Source: Actinomycetes bacterium (GTDB lineage: Bacteria > Actinomycetota > Acidimicrobiia > Acidimicrobiales > Bog-793). Taken from it: a DNA stretch of 7,239 bases. The translations under genes and the position numbers were made by a program. The DNA is taken from NCBI GenBank assembly GCA_021785095.1, contig JAJYGM010000378.1, positions 1 through 7,239 on the forward strand, in the 5' to 3' direction. Position 1 is the first letter of the stretch, and each line of letters starts with the position of its first letter. Positions 1-4,706 of this stretch are shown here, in pieces. A model generated the notes under the pieces. It was given only the letters and a program-made list of their open reading frames with translations. It did not search any database and was not told where the DNA came from.

Positions 1-275
1 GAGTGCCACGACCTCACCGGCCGGGCCGAGGACCGCGCCTGCACCAGGCGGCACCGGCGGTTGGCCACCGAGAAGACGCGCCCGAAGACGCCGTCGACTC
101 CTGAGAACCGTTTCGTCGCGATGAGTCTCTCCCTGTTGTCCAATCCAACTGCCGTGCCAGCAGACGTGGGCGTGGGCGGGGACGGCCGTCATCCTCGGCG
201 AGACCCCCATGGCGGCCGACCGCTCGCTCGCCTGATGGCGCGGCTCGCCCGGACGCGTACCAGGTGAGCCTGAAC
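1..275. other. Left-edge region, no confident gene
   Basis: I see no recognisable protein or RNA here. Positions 1 to about 105 have almost pure G/C at one codon phase. That phase fits either a plus-strand frame open from base 1 to a stop at 265-267, or a minus-strand frame open from about 189 off the left edge. The plus reading is rich in Arg, His and Thr. The minus reading looks somewhat more protein-like but has no good start with a ribosome binding site. The phase bias fades after about 105. This may be the end or beginning of a gene whose body lies outside the window, followed by an intergenic region leading into the operator at 276. Confidence 0.3.
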
Positions 276-313
276 ATGTGAGCCGGTCACATCCTCCTCT
301 CACCACCATCACA
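276..313 (+). promoter_or_regulatory. Operator array upstream of the exported repeat protein
   Basis: Half-sites are TGTGA (277-281, inverted), TCACA (287-291), TCTCA (298-302) and TCACA (309-313). The last three run head to tail with 6-bp gaps, giving an exact 11-bp period. The first two form the palindrome ATGTGA-N5-TCACAT (276-292). The same order and spacing occurs upstream of the redox operon at 4594-4630 (minus). Direct repeats one helical turn apart, just upstream of a -10, are typical of OmpR/PhoB-family sites. The response regulator at 4707-5387 is the obvious candidate ligand, by inference. The N5 palindrome differs from the TGTGA-N6-TCACA layout bound by E. coli CRP. Confidence 0.6.
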
Positions 314-325
314 GTGACCGGAGCG

Positions 326-331
326 CACCGT
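326..331 (+). promoter_or_regulatory. Putative -10 element CACCGT of the repeat-protein gene
   Basis: CACCGT lies 12 bp after the last TCACA half-site. Only its first base departs from the actinobacterial TANNNT pattern. The 7-mer GCACCGT (325-331) sits at exactly the same distance from the operator array in the redox-operon promoter (4582-4576, minus). No convincing -35 is present because the half-sites occupy that place, which would suit an activator-dependent promoter. It predicts a transcript start near 338-339 and a leader of about 40 nt. Confidence 0.4.
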
Positions 332-379
332 ACAGGTGCCCGAAGGAGGGCGACGAACCTGAACGAAAGGAACGAGAAG

Positions 380-751
380 ATGAAGTCCCAAAGCATCGAG
401 GGCCGTAAGCCGCCGCGTTCGAGGCGGGCGCGGGCCATGGTCGTCGCGACCGGCATTGCCGCCGGCGCTGCCGGCATCGGCCTCCTGGGCGTGGGTGCGG
501 CTGGCGCGGCGTCGCCTTCGCACCACGCCGGGGCCCTCCAGCACCCGTCGGTGAGCCTCGACCGCACGAGCGTGGACCGCACGAGCCTCGACCGCACGAG
601 CGTGGACCGCACGAGCCTCGACCGCACGAGCCTCGACCGCACGAGCCTCGACCGCACGAGCGTGGACCGGTCGGTCGATCCCGCGAGCCTCCTGGGCGCC
701 GCGCCGACCTCCGGTGACGCCGCGCAGGGGGCCACCGGTCTCGACGGATAG
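380..751 (+). CDS. Small exported protein with S-[LV]-D-R-T pentapeptide repeats
   Basis: Encodes 123 residues and matches no family I recognise. The start is ATG 380, set by AAAGGA (366-371) 8 nt upstream; the frame is open further upstream, but that part runs through the operator array. Residues 1-18 are Arg/Lys-rich and include an SRR run. A hydrophobic stretch at 20-44 ends in small residues, with likely signal-peptidase cleavage near 43-45. The Arg pair could suit the Tat route, but the motif is weak. Residues 59-98 are eight tandem five-residue units, SLDRT or SVDRT, in the order L,V,L,V,L,L,L,V; the last unit ends in Ser. The tail (99-123) is Gly/Ala/Ser-rich with no membrane anchor. 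The units put Arg after Asp and do not fit the A-[DN]-L-x-x pentapeptide-repeat fold. Its control region matches that of the redox operon, so it probably acts with it outside the membrane. Its function is unknown. Confidence 0.7.
   Translation: MKSQSIEGRKPPRSRRARAMVVATGIAAGAAGIGLLGVGAAGAASPSHHAGALQHPSVSLDRTSVDRTSLDRTSVDRTSLDRTSLDRTSLDRTSVDRSVDPASLLGAAPTSGDAAQGATGLDG
554..673 (+). repeat. Eight tandem 15-bp in-frame repeats
   Basis: Units begin at 554, 569, 584, 599, 614, 629, 644 and 659. Five units read AGC-CTC-GAC-CGC-ACG. The GTG units differ only at the Leu/Val codon (CTC to GTG), and the last unit also changes its final two codons. The near-identity at DNA level, including synonymous sites, suggests recent expansion by slippage or unequal recombination. 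Because the unit is 15 bp, copy-number change adds or removes five residues without a frameshift. Confidence 0.95.
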
Positions 752-778
752 CAACCCCCCGCCCGGAACGGGCGCTGT

Positions 779-818
779 GCGCGACCCCCGCCGCCGATCA
801 GGCGGCGGGGGGTCGCGC
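779..818. terminator. Strong hairpin between convergent genes
   Basis: The 17-nt left arm (779-795) pairs with the right arm (801-818) around the loop GATCA, with one extra G on the right. There is no U-tract on either side. It lies 28 bp past the stop of the repeat-protein gene and 55 bp past the ferredoxin stop on the other strand, so it probably ends or stabilises both transcripts. A smaller stem, GCCCG-GAA-CGGGC (761-773), precedes it. Confidence 0.6.
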
Positions 819-872
819 ATGTCCCGGCTCACTCAGCGCGCCGGAGCAGTGACGGCAGCAGCGACGTCGTTG

Positions 873-1064
873 TCAGGGAACCAGCCGAAGCGCGAGCCGC
901 GGGCAGAGGCGGACCGCCTCGGCAGCCTCGCGCTCGAGCTCGCGCTCGAGCGGCCCTCCCGGCACCATGGGGAAGCCCCAGTCGTCGAGGCCGACCAGCT
1001 CGGGAAGCACCTCGGCGCAGAGCCCGCGCCCGTCGCACTTGACGGGGTCGACGACCAGCCGCAC
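873..1064 (-). CDS. Small single-cluster ferredoxin, last gene of the redox operon
   Basis: Encodes 63 residues and resembles the short actinobacterial ferredoxins with a [3Fe-4S] or [4Fe-4S] cluster. Visible ligands are Cys10 and Cys16 (C-DGRGL-C) and Cys54 followed by Pro; the VDPVKC lead-in and an LDDWG segment at 26-30 also fit the family. The central Cys of a classical four-Cys motif is absent, as is usual in the three-Cys members. I chose GTG 1064 because AGGGGAGG (1080-1073) lies 8 nt upstream and the product then begins like family members. An in-frame GTG at 1073 would overlap the preceding stop as at the other junctions, adding three residues, but it would sit directly against the Shine-Dalgarno sequence. 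It probably carries electrons from the NuoF-like protein encoded just upstream to the membrane heme protein. The protein is cytoplasmic, with no export signal. Confidence 0.85.
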   Translation of the reverse strand: MRLVVDPVKCDGRGLCAEVLPELVGLDDWGFPMVPGGPLERELEREAAEAVRLCPRLALRLVP

Positions 1065-1069
1065 CGGCC

Positions 1070-2410
1070 TCACCTCCCCTCGGCCGGGGTGAGCGGGAGC
1101 ACCGCTTCGTCGTCCGTGCCGCTGCATTCGCCTTCGAGATGGCGGTCCACCTCTGCGGCGAAGACCCCAAGGGCGCTCCGCGCGAACCGCGCGACGCCGT
1201 CGGGATGTGCGCAGGCTCCCCGGCCGTCGACCTGGTCGATCCATCGGCGGAGCCGTGCGAGGTCCGCGTCGCCCGTACGTGCCAGACGCTCGAATTCGCC
1301 CGCGATCGCAGCCAGGCCGAAGACGCACGGGCCGCACTGGCCGGCCGACTCGCCCGCGAGGTACGTGACCACTCGCGCGGACTCGACGAGACCGCAGCGG
1401 TTCCTCGGCAGCGCGGCGACGATGCCGGCGCCGGGTGAGGCGCCGACACGCCGCAAGCTCTCTCTCGAGAGCACGAGCGACCGCAGGTCGCCGGCGCGCA
1501 CCCACGACGCGGAGTAGCCGCCGAGCAGCACCGCACCGAGGTCGTCCGGATCGGCACCGCCGATGTCGAGCACGCCGAGGAGCGGCGTCCCGATCGCGAC
1601 CTCGTAGACACCACGACGCGCGAACGCGCCGGAGAGGGTCACCAGCATCGACCCCGGCTCCTCGATCGTGCCGGTCCCGCGGTACCAGTCGGCGCCGTGG
1701 CGCGCCACCAGCGCGAGGTGGGCGAGCGTCTCGACGTTCTGCACGAGCGTGGGCCTGTTCCCCATCCCGCGCTCGACGAGCCGGGGCGGCGTCATGCGCG
1801 GGAGCGGCGCGCCGCCCTGGACCCAGTTGACGCCGGCGCTCGCCTCGCCGGCCACGAAGCCTCGCGCCGCCGGCGCCACCTCGATCCGCAGGGCCTCGTA
1901 CCTGCCGGTGCGTCTGCCGGCGCGCTCGCGCACGGCTGCCTCCGCAGCGGGAAGCACCTCCTCGGAGACGACGAGGAAGGCCCGGCGGGCGCCGACGAGC
2001 GCCGCCGCGGCGGCGATCCCGTCGACGACGAGGTGCGGTGCCTGGAGGAGCAGGACCTTGTCCTTGTCGCTGGCAGGCTCGCCCTCGGTGCCGTTCGCCA
2101 CGACGACCGGGGAGCGCCCGCCGGGCGCGACCGCCCGAAGCTTCCTGATCATCGGGAACCCTGCGCCGCCGCGCCCGAGGATCCCGGCCCGGGAGAGCTC
2201 GTCCCACAGCCGTGCCCTCGCCGCGGCGGAGTCGATCGGCGGCATCGGCCCGTGGCGTGCGAGGTGGGCGCGCCAGGAGGGGTCGACCGGCGTCCCCGCC
2301 GGCGACAGGAGGCGCGGGACGCCCCCGCCCTCGGGCGCCCACGCGCCGGCCGGCCGTACGCGAGGCACCCCCGCCCGCCACAGCGTGGAGGGGACTCTTG
2401 CGGTGCTCAC
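1070..2410 (-). CDS. NuoF-like NADH dehydrogenase flavoprotein (complex I 51 kDa-type)
   Basis: Encodes 446 residues, close to the usual NuoF length. It should oxidise NADH at an FMN and pass electrons to an Fe-S cluster. Visible motifs are the FMN/NADH loop GRGGAGFP (79-86), NGTEGEP (106-112) and a PHLVVDG segment from 125. Further on are the RP-T-VQNVET stretch of the family and the cluster site ESAGQCGPC (354-362) with a later Cys400. The first cluster ligand of the canonical ESCG-x-C-x-P-C motif is Ala356 here, leaving Cys359, Cys362 and Cys400. It is therefore a divergent branch and not housekeeping NuoF, and no other complex I genes surround it. The start is GTG 2410, whose GTGA overlaps the stop of the ferric-reductase-like gene, with GGGGAG 8 nt upstream. 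The first 50 or so residues are Pro/Arg-rich and poorly conserved in appearance. The ferredoxin encoded next is the likely electron acceptor. Confidence 0.87.
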   Translation of the reverse strand: MSTARVPSTLWRAGVPRVRPAGAWAPEGGGVPRLLSPAGTPVDPSWRAHLARHGPMPPIDSAAARARLWDELSRAGILGRGGAGFPMIRKLRAVAPGGRSPVVVANGTEGEPASDKDKVLLLQAPHLVVDGIAAAAALVGARRAFLVVSEEVLPAAEAAVRERAGRRTGRYEALRIEVAPAARGFVAGEASAGVNWVQGGAPLPRMTPPRLVERGMGNRPTLVQNVETLAHLALVARHGADWYRGTGTIEEPGSMLVTLSGAFARRGVYEVAIGTPLLGVLDIGGADPDDLGAVLLGGYSASWVRAGDLRSLVLSRESLRRVGASPGAGIVAALPRNRCGLVESARVVTYLAGESAGQCGPCVFGLAAIAGEFERLARTGDADLARLRRWIDQVDGRGACAHPDGVARFARSALGVFAAEVDRHLEGECSGTDDEAVLPLTPAEGR

Positions 2411-3042
2411 CCGGCGCGCTCCCCGAGGAGCGGCGGCTTCTTCGGCGTGCGCGAGCTCGTCGGTCCCCGTCCCTTGGGGCTGCCGGCGGCCGCCCTCCGG
2501 AGCGCGGCGAGCACGCGTGCCACGAGGGCCGTCGCGACGACGCCGATCGAGGCCCATTCGAGCGCACCCGCCCACCACAGGCGGGAGTCCGGGCCCGCCT
2601 GGAGCGCATGGACCATCGCCAGGGGCCAGGCGAGGTAGGCACACCAGTGGACCGCACGCCACACCCGGTACCCCAGCCGATTCCGCAGGAGGCTGGTGAC
2701 GATCACCGCGCCGATCAGGTCGACGGCCAACGTCCCCAGGGCGATGACCCGAGAGCGGTAGGGCGACGTGAACGGCACGACCGTCGCGAGCCAGCCGATC
2801 GAGACGTAGGGATCCAGCAAGGCAGTCGTCACGTGCAGGGCGAGGAGAGCGAGCGCGAACAGCGAGAGCGTGCGGTGGAGCTCCGTGGTGACGAAGCGGG
2901 GCAGCCGGAACGGCGCGGACCCGAGCCTCGTCGCAACGCCGAGCGCGACGACCACGCTCAGGGTCACCAGGAGGACGAGCCCGCTCCCACGCGATACGAA
3001 CCAGAGGAGCTGCGTCCCTCCGGCCGTCGCGGCCCCGGTCAT
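2407..3042 (-). CDS. Ferric-reductase-like transmembrane heme b protein
   Basis: Encodes 211 residues with about five or six hydrophobic helices, near residues 12-37, 56-76, 99-119, 131-147 and 158-181. It resembles the ferric reductase-like transmembrane domain (the FRE/MsrQ/YedZ group). Four His at two helix positions can hold two b hemes: His56 and His70 in one helix, His132 and His145 in another. The spacings of 14 and 13 residues are as expected for transmembrane bis-His heme ligation. There is no FAD/NAD reductase domain at the C-terminus, only a Lys/Arg/Pro-rich tail (182-211). The reducing partner must therefore be separate, which fits the NuoF-like and ferredoxin genes that follow. 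ATG 3042 forms an ATGA overlap with the ApbE stop, and AAAGGG lies a few bases upstream. The physiological acceptor on the outer face cannot be told from the sequence; iron, a protein flavin or a methionine-sulfoxide system are all possible. Confidence 0.85.
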   Translation of the reverse strand: MTGAATAGGTQLLWFVSRGSGLVLLVTLSVVVALGVATRLGSAPFRLPRFVTTELHRTLSLFALALLALHVTTALLDPYVSIGWLATVVPFTSPYRSRVIALGTLAVDLIGAVIVTSLLRNRLGYRVWRAVHWCAYLAWPLAMVHALQAGPDSRLWWAGALEWASIGVVATALVARVLAALRRAAAGSPKGRGPTSSRTPKKPPLLGERAG

Positions 3043-4100
3043 CTCCGCACCCTTTCGGCGCGCCCGAAGATCGACCGGGGCACGGCGGGGACGAGTCCCT
3101 CGGCGTGCTCGGGCCATCCGCCGACCAGGTGGACTGCGCCCTCGTGGTCGACGAGCCGGCCCGGCAGCCCATGGTCGGCGAGCCAGGCTTCGGCGTCGCC
3201 GCCGGCCACGATCGCGGCCGTGCTCGCCGTGTTCGCCTCGACGCAGGTGCGCGCCGCGACGGTCGCCGTCCGCCACCGGCCGCCGGCGGGCTCCCCGGTC
3301 GACGGGTCGACGATGTGGTGGACGATCCCTTTCGCGCTCCGCCAGCGGCGATGCAGCATCGAGGAGGTGGCCACGCCTCCCGACAGCAGCCGCACGACGT
3401 CCGGCGCCGATCTCCAGTCGCAGACGGGCTCTTCGGCCACCCCGATGGGCCACCCGCCGCGAAGCGGCTCGCCGGCGGCCGCGACGTCGCCGCCGAGGCC
3501 GACCAGCACTCCCCGGGCGCCGCCTCGCGCGCCGAGACCGGCCCACGCGGCGCGATCGGCCCCCAGTCCCTTGGCGGTCGCGCCGAGGTCGAGCAGGAGC
3601 CCCGGAGCCAGCCGCAGCACCTGACCCACGAGCTCGACGTCGCGCCAGCTGGGAGCCGGGCCCGTGCCGCCGTCCCCGGCGCCCGGCAGGATCGCCGCGA
3701 AGTCGCGGTCGTAGCCGAGCGCGCGCACGGCCGCGCCGACCGTCGGAGTGACCCGTCCGCCCGTGACGCACGCGGCGGCGAGCGCGACGGTCAGGGCCTC
3801 CGCCGCCCCTTGGGAGAGCAAGGTGGGCGACCCGGGGTTGCGCTCGGCCCGCACGAGCTCCGAGTCCGTACGGAAGCGGCTGACCTGGCGATCGAGCGAG
3901 TCGAGCACGCGGTCGACCGCGTCGCAGACGGCGGCATGCGCCTCGTGAGGCCAGACGACCACGTGGGCCGTGGTCCCGAGCGCGCGCCGCTCGCAGACGG
4001 CGACGTCCGCCTCGCCGGACGACGGGAGGGAAGAGACCCTCCAGCTTGGCGGGGGCGGCGAGGCGCGCCGCGCCGTGCCCGCTCGCAGGACGGCGGTCAT
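3039..4100 (-). CDS. apbE: ApbE-family FAD:protein FMN transferase
   Basis: Encodes 353 residues. The family uses FAD and Mg2+ to attach FMN covalently to Thr/Ser of partner proteins. Family motifs in order are an SRFRTDSEL segment (74-82), DLGATAKGLGAD (171-182), VGLGGDVAAAG (200-210), GVATSS (242-247) and the HHIVDP-TG segment (261-269). The last is EANTASTA (288-295). In most relatives that last motif is AD-x-x-ATA, whose Asp and Thr bind the metal. Here Asn290 takes the Asp position and Thr294 is kept. The N-terminus (1-40) is Ala/Pro/Arg-rich with no hydrophobic helix or lipobox, unlike the exported lipoprotein ApbEs, so the enzyme may be cytoplasmic. ATG 4100 overlaps the preceding stop (ATGA), with GAGGGG five bases upstream. 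Its substrate is not obvious, because no FMN-binding (NqrC/RnfG-type) domain is encoded in the window. Confidence 0.9.
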   Translation of the reverse strand: MTAVLRAGTARRASPPPPSWRVSSLPSSGEADVAVCERRALGTTAHVVVWPHEAHAAVCDAVDRVLDSLDRQVSRFRTDSELVRAERNPGSPTLLSQGAAEALTVALAAACVTGGRVTPTVGAAVRALGYDRDFAAILPGAGDGGTGPAPSWRDVELVGQVLRLAPGLLLDLGATAKGLGADRAAWAGLGARGGARGVLVGLGGDVAAAGEPLRGGWPIGVAEEPVCDWRSAPDVVRLLSGGVATSSMLHRRWRSAKGIVHHIVDPSTGEPAGGRWRTATVAARTCVEANTASTAAIVAGGDAEAWLADHGLPGRLVDHEGAVHLVGGWPEHAEGLVPAVPRSIFGRAERVRR

Positions 4101-4516
4101 GTGTCCCCTCGGTAGTAGACGACCCGGCCGCCGCCTGCCGTCGCCGGTCCCGCGACGGCTGTGGTCGCGCTCGCTCCTGTGGTCCCCGCGCTCTGGATGA
4201 CCACACCCGACGGCGTGGTCACGGCGACCGGCCCGTGGACGGCCGGCGGCGCCGTCCGGGCTCCCGTGCTCCCTCCCGCGCCGGCGCTCCCGCCGGTGAC
4301 GGCGCTCCCGCCGGTGACGGCGCTCCCGGCCGGCGCGCCGGTCGAGAGGGTCGACCTCGCCAGCACCGCGGTCGTCACGCCGACGCCTGCCACCATGGCA
4401 GCGACGGTCCAGTTGGAGAGGTGCCGGACAGCCCGCACGCCTCGGTCGCGGCCCTCTTCAGCCGGTCGTGCCCGTCCCGGCTGCGACGTCTTCACCACCC
4501 GGTCCTCTGCTGCCAT
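4097..4516 (-). CDS. Single-pass membrane protein of unknown function, first gene of the redox operon
   Basis: Encodes 139 residues, of no family I can name. Residues 1-32 are charged (Arg/Glu/Lys) with no signal-peptide look. One hydrophobic helix lies at about 33-53, followed by a Gly/Ser/Ala/Thr-rich low-complexity linker (59-90) that includes two GSAVTG units. The C-terminus ends in the more ordered-looking RVVYYRGDT. The topology is probably cytoplasmic N-terminus with about 85 residues outside. The start is ATG 4516, with AAGGAG 8 nt upstream; a longer frame to 4705 would cross the divergent promoters and is rejected. As the first gene before ApbE it is a candidate partner. TTGAS (112-116) resembles the end of the D-x-x-[ST]-G-A-T flavinylation motif, but Ala110 replaces the Asp and Ser116 the Thr, so this is weak. 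Confidence 0.75.
   Translation of the reverse strand: MAAEDRVVKTSQPGRARPAEEGRDRGVRAVRHLSNWTVAAMVAGVGVTTAVLARSTLSTGAPAGSAVTGGSAVTGGSAGAGGSTGARTAPPAVHGPVAVTTPSGVVIQSAGTTGASATTAVAGPATAGGGRVVYYRGDT
4283..4328. repeat. 18-bp tandem repeat, about 2.5 copies
   Basis: The unit starts at 4283 and repeats identically at 4301, with a 10-bp partial third copy at 4319-4328. It lies inside the linker of the 139-residue membrane protein, where it encodes duplicated Gly-Ser-Ala-Val-Thr-Gly on the minus strand. It is in frame, so length change would alter only the linker. Confidence 0.9.
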
Positions 4517-4521
4517 CCCTC

Positions 4522-4539
4522 TGCTCCTTCTGCTCCTTC
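4522..4539 (-). promoter_or_regulatory. Duplicated Shine-Dalgarno sequence of the redox operon
   Basis: Reading the minus strand, the 9-mer GAAGGAGCA occurs twice in tandem (4539-4531 and 4530-4522) just before ATG 4516. The GGAG of the proximal copy lies 7 nt from the start, a good distance. The distal copy is 9 nt further out. The proximal copy fixes the start of the first operon gene; the second may be a slippage duplicate or a ribosome standby site. Confidence 0.7.
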
Positions 4540-4575
4540 GTCGCTCGTCTGCGCTCGCAGCGCGACCCGGGGACA

Positions 4576-4581
4576 ACGGTG
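4576..4581 (-). promoter_or_regulatory. Putative -10 element CACCGT of the redox operon
   Basis: On the minus strand CACCGT follows the last TCACA half-site by 12 bp, and GCACCGT (4582-4576) matches the repeat-protein promoter exactly in sequence and distance. It predicts a transcript start near 4569 and a leader of about 53 nt to ATG 4516. There is no recognisable -35, because the operator half-sites fill that region. Confidence 0.4.
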
Positions 4582-4593
4582 CAGAACCGCTGG

Positions 4594-4630
4594 TGTGACG
4601 ACCATGAGACCGAGATGTGAGCCGTTCACA
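4594..4630 (-). promoter_or_regulatory. Operator array of the redox operon
   Basis: On the minus strand the half-sites are TGTGA (4630-4626, inverted), TCACA (4620-4616), TCTCA (4609-4605) and TCACA (4598-4594). The gaps are N5, N6 and N6. This is the same ungapped arrangement as at 277-313, although the spacer bases between half-sites mostly differ, which argues for selection on the half-sites and not a recent duplication of the region. The placement directly upstream of the -10 suits an OmpR/PhoB-type activator. Confidence 0.6.
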
Positions 4631-4635
4631 TCTCG
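4611..4635. promoter_or_regulatory. Perfect 25-bp palindrome in the divergent intergenic region
   Basis: Arms CGAGATGTGA (4611-4620) and TCACATCTCG (4626-4635) are perfectly complementary around GCCGT. It lies between the redox operon (start 4516) and the response-regulator gene (start 4707). Its core ATGTGA-GCCG-[GT]-TCACAT is shared with 276-292. It could be a separate dimeric repressor or activator site, or simply two oppositely oriented half-sites of the array. It could affect both divergent promoters. Confidence 0.6.
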
Positions 4636-4666
4636 AAGCGAACCACGCGCCGCCGATCCCGCACGT

Positions 4667-4682
4667 TCTCATCGTTTTCTCA
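4667..4682 (+). promoter_or_regulatory. Direct-repeat box of the response-regulator promoter
   Basis: TCTCA occurs at 4667-4671 and 4678-4682, with a 6-bp gap (11-bp period). The match extends to a 9-mer, TTCTCATCG, at 4666-4674 and 4677-4685. It sits 11 bp upstream of the TAGCGT -10, in the -35 position, as expected for OmpR/PhoB-type activation. Autoregulation by the regulator encoded just downstream is inferred. Confidence 0.6.
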
Positions 4683-4693
4683 TCGTCCGTCCG

Positions 4694-4699
4694 TAGCGT
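4694..4699 (+). promoter_or_regulatory. -10 element TAGCGT giving a leaderless mRNA
   Basis: TAGCGT fits TANNNT. Seven bases separate it from GTG 4707, so transcription would begin on the start codon or one base before it. No Shine-Dalgarno sequence precedes GTG 4707, which agrees with a leaderless message, common in Actinomycetota. Confidence 0.55.
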
Positions 4700-4706
4700 G
4701 GACACC

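Noticed and set aside
276..292. CRP-type binding site
   Set aside because: TGTGA and TCACA are separated by 5 bp, not 6, and the half-sites continue as direct repeats at 11-bp period, which fits an OmpR/PhoB-type site better.
554..673. CRISPR array or multi-site flavinylation tract
   Set aside because: The units are contiguous 15-mers without spacers, in frame within a coding gene. D-R-T-S resembles only the first half of D-x-x-[ST]-G-A-T, with no G-A-T following.
287..832. Long minus-strand frame antisense to the repeat-protein gene
   Set aside because: It is an Arg/Ala-rich shadow of the 15-bp repeats. The plus-strand frame has a ribosome binding site, a signal peptide and its own promoter pattern.
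1070..2410. Housekeeping complex I nuoF
   Set aside because: No other nuo genes flank it, the first cluster Cys is missing, and it sits in an operon with ferric-reductase-like, ApbE and ferredoxin genes.
3105..4115. 336-residue plus-strand frame opposite apbE
   Set aside because: Its composition is that of a shadow frame (Arg, Ala, Gly, Pro), with no domain, while the minus strand carries the full set of ApbE motifs.
4101..4206. Upstream part of the minus frame containing the ferric-reductase-like protein (open to 4206), which would make a 599-residue protein
   Set aside because: The part before 3042 is an out-of-frame Arg-rich reading of apbE. ATG 3042 has a Shine-Dalgarno sequence and an ATGA overlap.
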